A stretch of 44,852 nucleotides of DNA, from the IMG/VR virus record IMGVR_UViG_3300009537_000035, positions 1 to 44,852 of that record; one strand, given 5' to 3'. Each line of letters begins with the position of its first letter. The stretch's first letter is position 1. The stretch comes from a virus. Positions 14,275 to 21,689 of the stretch are shown piece after piece. A program made the position numbers and the translations under genes. The notes beneath the pieces are model-generated. The model was not told the DNA's origin. It did not search any database and saw only the letters and a program-made list of their open reading frames with translations.

Positions 14275-15663
14275 TTATTCCTGTTCGTTTGTGTCCTCAA
14301 CAATTTGAATGCGTAGCTCGGTTGCATCCCTCCCAACTTCCTCAAAGAAAAACTGAAAATCGTTATCTTTTGCAAGTTTCAACATCTCAGCTAGTGCAAC
14401 TTTTCCAAGGGACTCAGAACGTGAAATTTTTACTATCCCTACATTTGGATTTTTAGCAATTGCCAATTTACAACCAACCCGGATAAGTTCATTTGTTGCA
14501 AGCTGTTCCTCAGTAAGTGGGAGGCCGTTCAAATAAAGCCCGTTATCATCAAATGTCAGTCCTTCGATTGGTAGTGTTGACCCTGAAATAATCTTAGCTT
14601 TTTCGGTCTCTGTTGACTTCATTTGTTTACCAAGTTCAGAGTACTTTTCCGTATTGGTTGCAAGCTCGTTTCTGTTAACCATTGCCCCTGAAATTTTAGT
14701 AACCATTTCATTGTGATAATTTGCCTTATCAATTTTATCCTTCATCTCATCCAGTGGAATAGGGACAAAGGTTGTGATAACCTCATTTTGCTCAGAAATC
14801 GATTTATCAATGATAATAACCTTTTCAGCAATCTCAGAACCAATATCTTTTATATCCTGTTCAACCTTCATCATGGTTTCCTCAGCCCTTTTAATTGTTT
14901 CCTCTAGGTCTTTAATTTGCTGTTTCTTCGATTCAACCAGTTTCCTAGAATTTTCAATGACTGAGTTTTTATCATTAACCATTTTCTCCAGTACCTCGGT
15001 ATGTTTAGCCAAAGAATCATTGTGAGTTTTTGCCTCATCATAAGCTCTCAATAAATCTGTTACCGGGATAAGCTCCTTGTAAGTTTCAACCTGTTCATCA
15101 GAAAAACCGTCTGTATTTACCAACCCTTTCAGATCTGCAATACGCTTATTAATATACTGACGGGTTTCAGTAATTTTACTCAGGGTTTCATCATGTTTTA
15201 CAAGCTCGTTAATTGTTTCCTGAGATAAGAATGATTTAATAATTTCAACCTGTTTTCTCCTTCCGGGTACCGTCTTACCAAGGTCGATAAATTCAAAGAT
15301 GTCAAAGTCAATATCTCCAACCAACTTCTCCAAATTTGCCAGCTTGGTAGTTGTAAATCCGTCCGGTGATGTAATCTCCAAGTACTCCCCTTTTTCAGTA
15401 ATCGATAACTTAACTTTGTACTCCATTTTGTCATTACCGATAATAGTAATAATCTCAGCTTTTTCAGCTCCTTTTCTGATAGGCTGTTGTGGTAAAGATT
15501 TCTTTGATAAACACGCCCAAATTGATTGGATAAGGCTTGTTTTACCAAATGAATTGTCACCGATAATAAAGGCACTTTTGCCGTTAAAATCATAGTCTAA
15601 ATTTTCAATACTTTTGAAATCCTTTACGACTAACTTTTTTACTTTGTACTTTTCCTGTTTCAT
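14275..15663 (-). CDS. Rad50/SbcC-like ATPase
   Basis: A 462-aa protein with the AAA_23-type N-terminus KKLVVKDFKSIENLDYDF and Walker A at 35-42 (GDNSFGKT), then a long coiled-coil centre (about residues 160-360, rich in Lys/Glu heptads). The C-terminal head is short and ends VGRDATELRIQIVED. I see no clear Walker B or ABC signature, so the head may be degenerate or atypical. SbcC-like proteins work with nucleases on DNA ends. No SbcD partner is visible; the nearby DEDDh exonuclease may serve. Confidence 0.75.
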   Translation of the reverse strand: MKQEKYKVKKLVVKDFKSIENLDYDFNGKSAFIIGDNSFGKTSLIQSIWACLSKKSLPQQPIRKGAEKAEIITIIGNDKMEYKVKLSITEKGEYLEITSPDGFTTTKLANLEKLVGDIDFDIFEFIDLGKTVPGRRKQVEIIKSFLSQETINELVKHDETLSKITETRQYINKRIADLKGLVNTDGFSDEQVETYKELIPVTDLLRAYDEAKTHNDSLAKHTEVLEKMVNDKNSVIENSRKLVESKKQQIKDLEETIKRAEETMMKVEQDIKDIGSEIAEKVIIIDKSISEQNEVITTFVPIPLDEMKDKIDKANYHNEMVTKISGAMVNRNELATNTEKYSELGKQMKSTETEKAKIISGSTLPIEGLTFDDNGLYLNGLPLTEEQLATNELIRVGCKLAIAKNPNVGIVKISRSESLGKVALAEMLKLAKDNDFQFFFEEVGRDATELRIQIVEDTNEQE

Positions 15664-15664
15664 T

Positions 15665-16000
15665 TTACTTTGCTTTTTTTAGTGAATTAATTTTTTTAAT
15701 AATTAGACTCAAAATAATGTTGTGAATAGTTACCCAGTGACCACATTGATTTGTACTCTTTGCTGAACACTCAGTGACTTTATTGTAAATATCCTCCGGG
15801 ACATCCAAAAGAACCTGATTTGTTGCCCCTGTCCCGAAGTCACGAGGCAAACATAAACTCTCAGGTATCTCCTCAGAAATAACCATTTCGGTCAATAGAT
15901 TTGCGACTGATATTTTCTTACCAGTTGCGAACAGATCAACAATGTGTTTTTTCACCTTGTTATATTCTGTTGTGGGAATTTTCATAATAATTTTTGACAT
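15665..16000 (-). CDS. Small protein with two similar halves, unknown
   Basis: A 111-aa protein in which KIPTTEYNKVKKHIVDLF and a later DVPEDIYNKVTECSAKST look like related units, each followed by a helical stretch (ISVANLLTEMVI; VTIHNIILSLII). This could be a tandem ribbon-helix-helix-like DNA-binding protein, but that is inference. It is the first gene after the operator at 16022-16047, so it may be an early regulator. Confidence 0.55.
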   Translation of the reverse strand: MSKIIMKIPTTEYNKVKKHIVDLFATGKKISVANLLTEMVISEEIPESLCLPRDFGTGATNQVLLDVPEDIYNKVTECSAKSTNQCGHWVTIHNIILSLIIKKINSLKKAK

Positions 16001-16021
16001 ATAAAAAGTATAAATTTGATG

Positions 16022-16047
16022 TTACAAATGTAATATTATAATTGTAA
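16022..16047 (-). promoter_or_regulatory. Promoter/operator, TTACA...TGTAA palindrome
   Basis: A 26-bp near-palindrome with the same arms and spacing as 14203-14228. Minus strand TACATTTG (16032-16025) is the -7 box. The -33 region is a T run without a clear TTG. It lies 22 nt before the start of the 111-aa gene. Confidence 0.65.
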
Positions 16048-16061
16048 TAAAAAAATGTTTT

Positions 16062-16391
16062 TTAATTTTTTTCCTCATACGTGCATCTCGGACAACATTC
16101 AACCATTAGCGAGCCTTTTATTTTTGGTGAAAACTCCCCTCCACATAGTATGCAATTTTTTTTATAATTATGTGAATAAATATCCTGAGAACTTAAGGTT
16201 TTAAATCCTGACTCAAATTGTTTTCTTGAAATACAAACCAAAGCATAAGACATTGTACTGCTTTTTATCTGAAATGGTGCTATTTTAAAATCCTTAACTA
16301 TCCTTATCCAGATTTTATATTTCATAAATTCAACGATCACTGGGGTCTCAGTATCTTTATTCATTAAATAAACTATTTCTTTATTTCTCAT
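16062..16391 (-). CDS. Small protein with C-terminal zinc-finger motif
   Basis: A 109-aa protein from MRNKEIVYLMNKDTETP at 16391, chosen because it overlaps the end of the upstream small gene by 11 nt; another ATG at 16424 is less likely. The C-terminus has CILCGG and CCPRC, a likely four-Cys zinc site. Function unknown. Confidence 0.55.
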   Translation of the reverse strand: MRNKEIVYLMNKDTETPVIVEFMKYKIWIRIVKDFKIAPFQIKSSTMSYALVCISRKQFESGFKTLSSQDIYSHNYKKNCILCGGEFSPKIKGSLMVECCPRCTYEEKN

Positions 16392-16500
16392 TGTTTCTGA
16401 GGTTTTTAAATTGTTTGTATGCAAAAATTATTACACCAATGAAAACAGCTAACATTATACACTGTCTAACTGTTTCCCATATATTCAATGTTTCTTCCAT
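16381..16500 (-). CDS. 39-aa single-span membrane protein
   Basis: A short frame starting MEETLNIWETVRQC at 16500 and ending TAA at 16381. Residues 14-30 are hydrophobic (CIMLAVFIGVIIFAYK), then a basic tail (FKNLRNNEK), giving an N-out/C-in single-span pattern. It fills the otherwise empty gap between two genes and overlaps both (35 nt and 11 nt). Small membrane proteins are common in phage early regions. Role unknown. Confidence 0.5.
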   Translation of the reverse strand: MEETLNIWETVRQCIMLAVFIGVIIFAYKQFKNLRNNEK

Positions 16501-16708
16501 TACCTGAATTTTTTAAGAAATATTCATTACAAAATTTAATACCCCTGTAAAGCTCACATGATACATTTATAGGGTCTTTTTTAACATCATTTTCAATGAG
16601 TGCGCCTCTCATAATATCCTTACATTTCTGTATGATATTATTCATGTTTTTTAGTTTCTCATAATCCTCTAAGGATATAGCAACAAATTTTACGTCAATT
16701 TTTTCCAT
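16466..16708 (-). CDS. Small protein of unknown function
   Basis: An 80-aa protein starting MEKIDVKFVAISLEDYEKLK, with a helical middle (NIIQKCKDIMRGALIEND) and a Gly/Asn-rich end. No family recognised. It overlaps the small membrane frame downstream. Confidence 0.55.
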   Translation of the reverse strand: MEKIDVKFVAISLEDYEKLKNMNNIIQKCKDIMRGALIENDVKKDPINVSCELYRGIKFCNEYFLKNSGNGRNIEYMGNS

Positions 16709-16710
16709 AC

Positions 16711-16971
16711 TTATTTTTTTAATTGTTTTAACTCTTTTTTTGAATACCTCAATATTGAATATCTAGTTGTATGCAATACACCACAATAACATTTTTTTCC
16801 TCCTCCCGATATGGACCATATATAAAACTCTACCATTGAGTTACAAAAAGGGCACTGTAATACTCCCTTTGCCCTTCCAAACTCATTAGAGGTTTTGTAA
16901 ATGGTTTTAATTTCCCTAATATCTTTGATAGTCGGATCATTCTTTTTAGCAATATCAAAAAACTCACTCAT
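16711..16971 (-). CDS. Small zinc-ribbon-like protein
   Basis: An 86-aa protein with CPFCNSMVEFYIWSISGGGK followed by KCYCG, a two-knuckle zinc-ribbon pattern of about 20-residue separation. The N-terminus is helical. The fold might bind nucleic acid, as in small transcription-related ribbons. Function unknown. Confidence 0.6.
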   Translation of the reverse strand: MSEFFDIAKKNDPTIKDIREIKTIYKTSNEFGRAKGVLQCPFCNSMVEFYIWSISGGGKKCYCGVLHTTRYSILRYSKKELKQLKK

Positions 16972-16975
16972 AATT

Positions 16976-17470
16976 TTATTTGATTTTAATGAAATTTTCT
17001 TTTAAACATACCTCACTTATCCAAGCAGTTTCAAAACATCTCTCACTTCCCACATAATCCAAATTGACAACAATATATCCCGGTTCAGGATTATTCCCAG
17101 CTGATTCACAAAAACTCTGTATCTCGATTGTTTCTCCCGGAGACCACTTAAAATCGTCCGAAATCCTCAAAGGGAATTGTATATACTTCCCTGACTTATT
17201 TTTGAATTTTACCCCCTCTAATAAACTTTTACAGGTTAATTCAGACAAACAAAATACGCTGGATTTATTTTTCTCTCCATTTTCATCCATTGTATAGAGT
17301 CCTGAATGATCATCTCCCTTCACATACTGGAGCCACTCACCTTTAAAATTAATTGAAACATACGTTTTACCGTACCGGGTATAAATTTCACAATCATTTT
17401 TTGTCAACTCAACACTAAATGAGTTCAACTTTCTCGGTTCCTCCTGATTACAATATTCTGTATAATTCAT
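16976..17470 (-). CDS. Protein of unknown function
   Basis: A 164-aa protein starting MNYTEYCNQEEPRKLNSFSV, beta-rich by composition, with no recognised motif. It stands 4 nt before the ribbon protein and 16 nt after RadC in one transcription unit. Confidence 0.55.
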   Translation of the reverse strand: MNYTEYCNQEEPRKLNSFSVELTKNDCEIYTRYGKTYVSINFKGEWLQYVKGDDHSGLYTMDENGEKNKSSVFCLSELTCKSLLEGVKFKNKSGKYIQFPLRISDDFKWSPGETIEIQSFCESAGNNPEPGYIVVNLDYVGSERCFETAWISEVCLKENFIKIK

Positions 17471-17486
17471 AACTTTTACCTCCTAT

Positions 17487-17936
17487 TTATAAATAACTGC
17501 TACTATCAGCAAATGAGTAATATGAGTCACTAGTCAAAATAATATGATCTGTGACCCTTATATCAAATAAATGCAAACCCTCTTTTATTTTCTTGGTTAT
17601 TGCAATATCCTCCTGAGAGGGTGTCAAATTTCCTGACGGGTGGTTATGGCACAAAATACAAGCCTTTGCCAGTGACTCTATACAATATTTTGCTACCAGT
17701 ACCGGGTCAACTACTGTTCCAGCTACCCCCCCCTGAGATATTTTGACGTAACCAATTGTATTATTTGACTGGTTCATCAGTAACAAAAAGAAACTTTCAT
17801 AAATTTCAATATCATCAAAATAAAAGTTTCTGCAATATTTTTCAGCATCTCCCGAACTACAGATTTTTACTTTCTTAAATTCTGATTCGTCCTTTGGTAA
17901 TTTAAACCTCTTAATTGTTGTTTTATACTCTTTCAT
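17487..17936 (-). CDS. RadC-like JAB/MPN domain protein
   Basis: A 149-aa protein with the RadC/JAMM motif H97-N-H99-P-S-G followed by D110 (CHNHPSGNLTPSQED), an upstream Glu (E47 in YESFF) and the C-terminal VTDHIIL strand. It lacks the HhH region of cellular RadC (UPF0758), as phage and mobile-element versions often do. Zinc-dependent isopeptidase or other peptidase chemistry is implied by the fold, but the substrate of RadC proteins is unknown. Confidence 0.8.
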   Translation of the reverse strand: MKEYKTTIKRFKLPKDESEFKKVKICSSGDAEKYCRNFYFDDIEIYESFFLLLMNQSNNTIGYVKISQGGVAGTVVDPVLVAKYCIESLAKACILCHNHPSGNLTPSQEDIAITKKIKEGLHLFDIRVTDHIILTSDSYYSFADSSSYL

Positions 17937-17947
17937 AGACTTAAAAT

Positions 17948-18244
17948 TTATAAATGTGTATATAATCCTGTTTCCCTTGTAAAAATATCCTGTAGCATGT
18001 CATCATAAACATTTTCAACCTTAGCAATGGTTTTTATTTCAGCTCCTCTACAGTTGAAAAATTCCATAGTGTAAACGTCCATGACAGTCAATGTCACTGT
18101 TACATGTGTAACCTTTTTAGAATTTCTCATAATTGAAAAACTCATGTTTGAATTTTTCTGATCATAAACAAAATTCTTAGCTCCAGTCATAGCGATAAAT
18201 CTATAACCACCCAATTGATCTAAAATTATTTTATAGTATTCCAT
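17948..18244 (-). CDS. Conserved phage protein of unknown function
   Basis: A 98-aa protein with LGGYRFIAMTGAKNFVYDQK followed by MEFFNCRGAEIKTI and YDDMLQDIFTRETGL. This pattern is familiar from early regions of many phages, but no function is known to me. It lies 11 nt upstream of RadC. Confidence 0.65.
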   Translation of the reverse strand: MEYYKIILDQLGGYRFIAMTGAKNFVYDQKNSNMSFSIMRNSKKVTHVTVTLTVMDVYTMEFFNCRGAEIKTIAKVENVYDDMLQDIFTRETGLYTHL

Positions 18245-18256
18245 TTTATACCTATT

Positions 18257-18571
18257 TTAAAAATTATAATCATAATAATATTTAGGGCTATCCTCCATTT
18301 TATATTTTCCATGACCCCAACCATATTTACCAAGTCTCAACATTTGAACTGTTCTTGTTTCATCCGGTACACATTCCCATTTCTGAGTACTATTATCATG
18401 GAAACCACCGAAACCACCAACACCAAGTAAAACTGGTGCCTCAATTAATTTTTCCTTCATCCTCCTGATGTAAACTGTTTTTTCGCTCACTACCTTTACA
18501 ACTTCAAAGGGGTGTACATCTGAGTACAGATACAAATTAGCGAATTTTTTTATTTCAAATTTATTTTCCAT
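18257..18571 (-). CDS. Protein of unknown function
   Basis: A 104-aa protein starting MENKFEIKKFANLYLYSDVH, beta-rich with a Gly-rich turn (LLGVGGFGGFHDNSTQKWEC) and a Tyr-rich C-terminus (PKYYYDYNF). Similar small proteins occur in phage early regions. Function unknown. Confidence 0.6.
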   Translation of the reverse strand: MENKFEIKKFANLYLYSDVHPFEVVKVVSEKTVYIRRMKEKLIEAPVLLGVGGFGGFHDNSTQKWECVPDETRTVQMLRLGKYGWGHGKYKMEDSPKYYYDYNF

Positions 18572-18582
18572 TGTGTTCCTCC

Positions 18583-18774
18583 TTATTTTTTATTTATTTC
18601 TTTTTCAATTTCATTTAATCTACTCTGAAACTTTTCAAGCTCTCTAGTTGCAATATCATACTGCATTCCTGAGTAACCTTTTTTAATAGTTTGCATACTC
18701 ATAGAAATTTCAAAAAATTCCTTATACAAATCGTTCTTAACTTCTTTTTTTAAGTTGGTCATTTTCGCTTTCAT
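18583..18774 (-). CDS. Small coiled-coil protein
   Basis: A 63-aa helical, Lys/Glu-rich protein starting MKAKMTNLKKEVKNDLYKEF. It is the first gene after the early-region upstream sequence with repeats at 18823-18872. A second ATG at residue 5 is a possible start. Function unknown. Confidence 0.55.
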   Translation of the reverse strand: MKAKMTNLKKEVKNDLYKEFFEISMSMQTIKKGYSGMQYDIATRELEKFQSRLNEIEKEINKK

Positions 18775-18822
18775 AATTTTATACTTTATTGATTGTTACT
18801 AATTTTCTGTAAAACTAAGGTG

Positions 18823-18872
18823 TTACAGTTATAATACCAAACATTTTAACATTTAATATTACAGTTATAATA
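18823..18872 (-). promoter_or_regulatory. Two direct TTACAGTTATAATA repeats upstream of the early operon
   Basis: TTACAGTTATAATA occurs at 18823-18836 and again at 18859-18872, 36 bp apart. It matches one arm and the core of the operator palindrome at 14203-14228. Neither copy carries a perfect TAnnTTTG on the minus strand (TATAACTG instead), so these may be regulator sites or a variant promoter for the early operon starting at 18774. Confidence 0.55.
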
Positions 18873-18883
18873 TGTTTGAGAGC

Positions 18884-18920
18884 ATAAAAAACAAACCCCC
18901 TCCGGGTTGGAAGGGGTTTG
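18884..18920 (-). terminator. Strong terminator after the patatin gene
   Basis: Minus strand stem CAAACCCC/GGGGTTTG (18920-18913 with 18899-18892) followed by TTTTTTAT. It is about 60 nt after the patatin stop codon. Confidence 0.85.
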
Positions 18921-18972
18921 AAACAATCAACTAAAATTCACCAAGTCTATGAAAAGATTGAAAAAAGCTCTA

Positions 18973-19002
18973 CAAAGATATTTTATTTAATCAAAAAATC
19001 AA
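18973..19002 (-). promoter_or_regulatory. Promoter at the patatin 3' end, possibly for a small RNA
   Basis: Minus strand TTG (19002-19000), 19-nt spacer, TATCTTTG (18980-18973). The predicted start is near 18967, and the strong terminator begins about 50 nt later with no gene between, implying an RNA of about 80 nt. Confidence 0.5.
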
Positions 19003-19939
19003 CTACCTCATTAATTTTATCTAAATTTTCTGAAACAAATGTTTTTCCAGCATCTACCAAAGAAAATAGATTTTTTTCGCTTGCATTATCCATATCATGA
19101 GAGGCTGAACAAAGGGACGGATTAAATCGGATATAATCATTTTTATTCTCCAGTTTGGTAGCAACATAATTTGTACACTCACTGTTTGCATTCATTAATA
19201 TATCAATGATAGGTTGCAACCATCCAAATATACCCCAGTCACAACTAGCTTCATATGAGTATGATTTATTTTCTGTCCCGGTACCTATACTTAAAATAAA
19301 TAAATCCTCATCCTGATAATGTTCTTTTGCCTCAGCATAGGCACACATTGTGGGATTGTTGGCAAACATTCCACCGTCAATCAAATTATACATTTCTCCA
19401 AATTCTGATTTTATCCGGGCTGGTTTAAAAAATGTCGGAGCTGCTGAGGTTGCCCGGCAAATGTCTTTTAATGCAAAATCATTTACAGCGGTTTTCTTTG
19501 CATCGATTGAATTAAATATTTTGATCTTCCTACGTGTAATATCATAGGACGTAATGCAACAATCATTTTGAATCTGAGATAATTTAAAACCCTTAAAATA
19601 CCTTTCAAGTAAACTCTCAAAATACTCTACAGGGTACTTTGCATTATTCAGGCCACACATACTTTTTATTTTCCAGTAACCGGGTATTGAGAAAATTTGA
19701 CCACCATTTGTTAAATATAAATCTACTGCATCCTGAGCTGAATACTTTTTACCGGGAGCCAAATAACAACATGTCAAAATTCCACCTGTAGAAGTTCCAG
19801 CGATCATGTCAAAGTAATCACTCAAACGGGCTTGTTTATCCCCCGTTTTTTTAACGATCTCACTCTCGATGTATGCAAGTATCACACCGGGTATAATTCC
19901 TCTTATTCCCCCTCCGTCAATTGATAAAATATTTTTCAT
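18983..19939 (-). CDS. Patatin-like phospholipase
   Basis: A 318-aa protein with all patatin landmarks: the oxyanion loop DGGGIRG (8-14), the nucleophile elbow GTSTGG with Ser50, and the Asp of LIDGGMFANNP (D188), the catalytic dyad. Family members hydrolyse acyl chains from membrane lipids. No signal peptide is seen. Its ATG overlaps the stop of the M15 peptidase gene (ATGA), so the two are probably made together as part of the lysis module. An attack on host membranes at lysis is my inference. It also resembles bacterial patatins used as defence effectors, but no cyclase or sensor gene is nearby. Confidence 0.88.
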   Translation of the reverse strand: MKNILSIDGGGIRGIIPGVILAYIESEIVKKTGDKQARLSDYFDMIAGTSTGGILTCCYLAPGKKYSAQDAVDLYLTNGGQIFSIPGYWKIKSMCGLNNAKYPVEYFESLLERYFKGFKLSQIQNDCCITSYDITRRKIKIFNSIDAKKTAVNDFALKDICRATSAAPTFFKPARIKSEFGEMYNLIDGGMFANNPTMCAYAEAKEHYQDEDLFILSIGTGTENKSYSYEASCDWGIFGWLQPIIDILMNANSECTNYVATKLENKNDYIRFNPSLCSASHDMDNASEKNLFSLVDAGKTFVSENLDKINEVVDFLIK

Positions 19940-20421
19940 AGTGATTTATTTATTAAAAATGTTTTCCCGTCAGGTGCAAACTTAAATTCAAAAACAATGT
20001 ACTTACCATATTTATCAACCCTACTGGTATTGCTTTCCCTGTTATCCAAGTGTATACAATTACCCTCAATTCCAAAACCATTTATCCCTATTGACCTGAG
20101 CGATTCAATTAGCTTTGAACCCTTGCCATTTATCCAGTTCAAACATTCATTTTTAAAGTCTGCAAGTATCTCCGTCCTTCTCTCTGTTGGCAGGTAGTCC
20201 GTTGCCCTTCCCAGTCTGTGGTATCCGAAATTATAAGTATCAGATTTAGCACAAGTCACGTCAACCGTACAATGATAATAATCATGTAATATTTGCCCGG
20301 CACCGAAAAAACATTTAGGAAAATCATACTCAACCTGAGGTTTTGACTTCCTCCAAAACTCCAGTACATTAAAATTTGCAGTTATTTTTTCCGATCTGTT
20401 AGAAATCCTTACCAGTTCCAT
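19936..20421 (-). CDS. M15-family peptidase, probable endolysin
   Basis: A 161-aa protein with the M15 metallopeptidase pattern H68-x6-D75 (GYHRLGRATDYL) and H124-x-D126 (GNCIHLDNR), which bind zinc in D-Ala-D-Ala carboxypeptidases and L-Ala-D-Glu endopeptidases. It has no signal peptide, as expected of a holin-dependent endolysin. A membrane protein gene lies 3 nt upstream and the patatin gene overlaps by 4 nt. A virion-borne hydrolase is less likely given the neighbours. Confidence 0.75.
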   Translation of the reverse strand: MELVRISNRSEKITANFNVLEFWRKSKPQVEYDFPKCFFGAGQILHDYYHCTVDVTCAKSDTYNFGYHRLGRATDYLPTERRTEILADFKNECLNWINGKGSKLIESLRSIGINGFGIEGNCIHLDNRESNTSRVDKYGKYIVFEFKFAPDGKTFLINKSL

Positions 20422-20423
20422 AA

Positions 20424-20888
20424 TTAATCTTTTTCATCGTTCCACATTTTCCGTAAAAGGAAATTAGAAATTAACACAAAGGGAATCCCCCAAAAAATAT
20501 TAACTGAGCAAATAAAGTAAACAATACCGAAGGTCCCGAAACTTTGCCAAACATTTGAACATACATAACAACCACCAAGTATCTTAAACCAAAAATAATC
20601 ACTGGCTGCCTGAATAAACTCATAATCTCGTTTTTCTGCTGGCATACGTGAAATAATATCATACATATTTTTATCACGTTTTTTCAGGGTATTTTTCGCT
20701 AAAAAAGGCAACCACTTTTCAAAGATTGCCCCATCCCTAAAACAGAACTGGAGAAAATATGTGAGTGTCGCATTTATGAAAGCGAACACCAAAATAATAG
20801 AAAAATCAACTAGGGTAGTAAATGGTGTCATCATCACAAACAGTATTATTAATAAGTACCTGAAATTTAAAACAACTTTTACCTTCAA
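20424..20888 (-). CDS. Membrane protein, possible holin
   Basis: A 154-aa protein with hydrophobic segments at about residues 10-50 and 125-147 and a conserved-looking CYVCSNVW motif before the second. The long form overlaps the upstream gene by 83 nt. A start at 20831 (MTPFTTLVDFS) would cut the overlap to 26 nt and remove part of the first membrane segment. Position immediately before the endolysin suggests a holin or other lysis protein, but its soluble central region is large for a holin. Confidence 0.55.
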   Translation of the reverse strand: MKVKVVLNFRYLLIILFVMMTPFTTLVDFSIILVFAFINATLTYFLQFCFRDGAIFEKWLPFLAKNTLKKRDKNMYDIISRMPAEKRDYEFIQAASDYFWFKILGGCYVCSNVWQSFGTFGIVYFICSVNIFWGIPFVLISNFLLRKMWNDEKD

Positions 20889-21138
20889 CTGAAACCTTTA
20901 CACCAGCCGGGTCAATTATCTCTAGTGTATAATTCATATTCTCATTTAACTCAACCTCAACAGGAATTTTAAGGGAGTCCAAAGCCTCAAAAACAATTGT
21001 AGTCTTATGGTACCCAAAAGAGGCCTTAAAAATAAAAACATATTCACCCGACATCTCCGCAATTATACCAAGGTCTTTTGATTCATTATGAAAAAAACAA
21101 CCAAGGTCTAAACAAGTACAATTTTTACAACATTCCAT
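20806..21138 (-). CDS. Small probable virion protein
   Basis: A 110-aa protein with a Cys-rich N-terminus (MECCKNCTCLDLGCFFHN) and a beta-sandwich-like remainder (GEYVFIFKASFGYHKTTIVF). The location among head-completion genes suggests a virion or decoration role. No family recognised. Confidence 0.55.
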   Translation of the reverse strand: MECCKNCTCLDLGCFFHNESKDLGIIAEMSGEYVFIFKASFGYHKTTIVFEALDSLKIPVEVELNENMNYTLEIIDPAGVKVSVEGKSCFKFQVLINNTVCDDDTIYYPS

Positions 21139-21139
21139 T

Positions 21140-21688
21140 TTAACAAAGTGTTATACAACTGTCATGATAACAGTCTAAGGTTAAATTAAAATCAATAATT
21201 ACCACTGTATTTTTTGCATTCTTTCCGAGGTCATCCCAAGACTTAACCTCCAACTCATTCATTATTGCCTCATAATTATTCAGAATGCAACTCCTTATCT
21301 CCAAATCAACCATTTTTTGGCTCTCACTTACATATGATTTATCCCGGATTGAAAGCAAATCATTTCTCATTTTTTGTTCAATCAAAAACGGGTCAAGGGG
21401 AGTATCTTCAAAGTCATATACACACAAACGTAATGGAGCAATTAATCTGATAGGTTTTGACCCTGATCTAATCGACTTTGCATTATTGGTGTAGGTAATT
21501 GTACCATTATACCTGATATAAAAACCCCTGCCCTCAATGTCAGACATCCCGGCATCTTCACTCTCGAATCCAAAGCCTTTAATGACTCTCCCCTTAATCC
21601 GAATACAATTAGTGCTAAAATGATTAAACACTCCTGCGTTAAGAGTGTTAACATTTTCACCTATATGGTTTAAAACATCTTTTATCAT
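21140..21688 (-). CDS. Head-tail joining or tail-terminator-like protein
   Basis: A 182-aa protein starting MIKDVLNHIGENVNTLNAGV. Its size, position after the gp10-like gene and beta-rich composition with RLIAPLRLCVYDFE fit a tail terminator or head-tail completion protein. The call is by position; no diagnostic motif is visible. Confidence 0.45.
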   Translation of the reverse strand: MIKDVLNHIGENVNTLNAGVFNHFSTNCIRIKGRVIKGFGFESEDAGMSDIEGRGFYIRYNGTITYTNNAKSIRSGSKPIRLIAPLRLCVYDFEDTPLDPFLIEQKMRNDLLSIRDKSYVSESQKMVDLEIRSCILNNYEAIMNELEVKSWDDLGKNAKNTVVIIDFNLTLDCYHDSCITLC

Positions 21689-21689
21689 G

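Noticed and set aside
15198-15593. 131-codon minus-strand frame inside the Rad50-like gene
   Set aside because: The other frame encodes a clear Walker A and coiled coil, while this one is Leu/Arg/Ser-rich without motifs.
18871-18878. TATGTTTG on the plus strand as a promoter
   Set aside because: No -33 box at proper spacing and no plus-strand gene downstream.
18983-19939. Patatin as part of a CBASS defence system
   Set aside because: No CD-NTase, sensor or Cap genes are nearby, and the PolX-like protein at 8680 is distant and of a different type.
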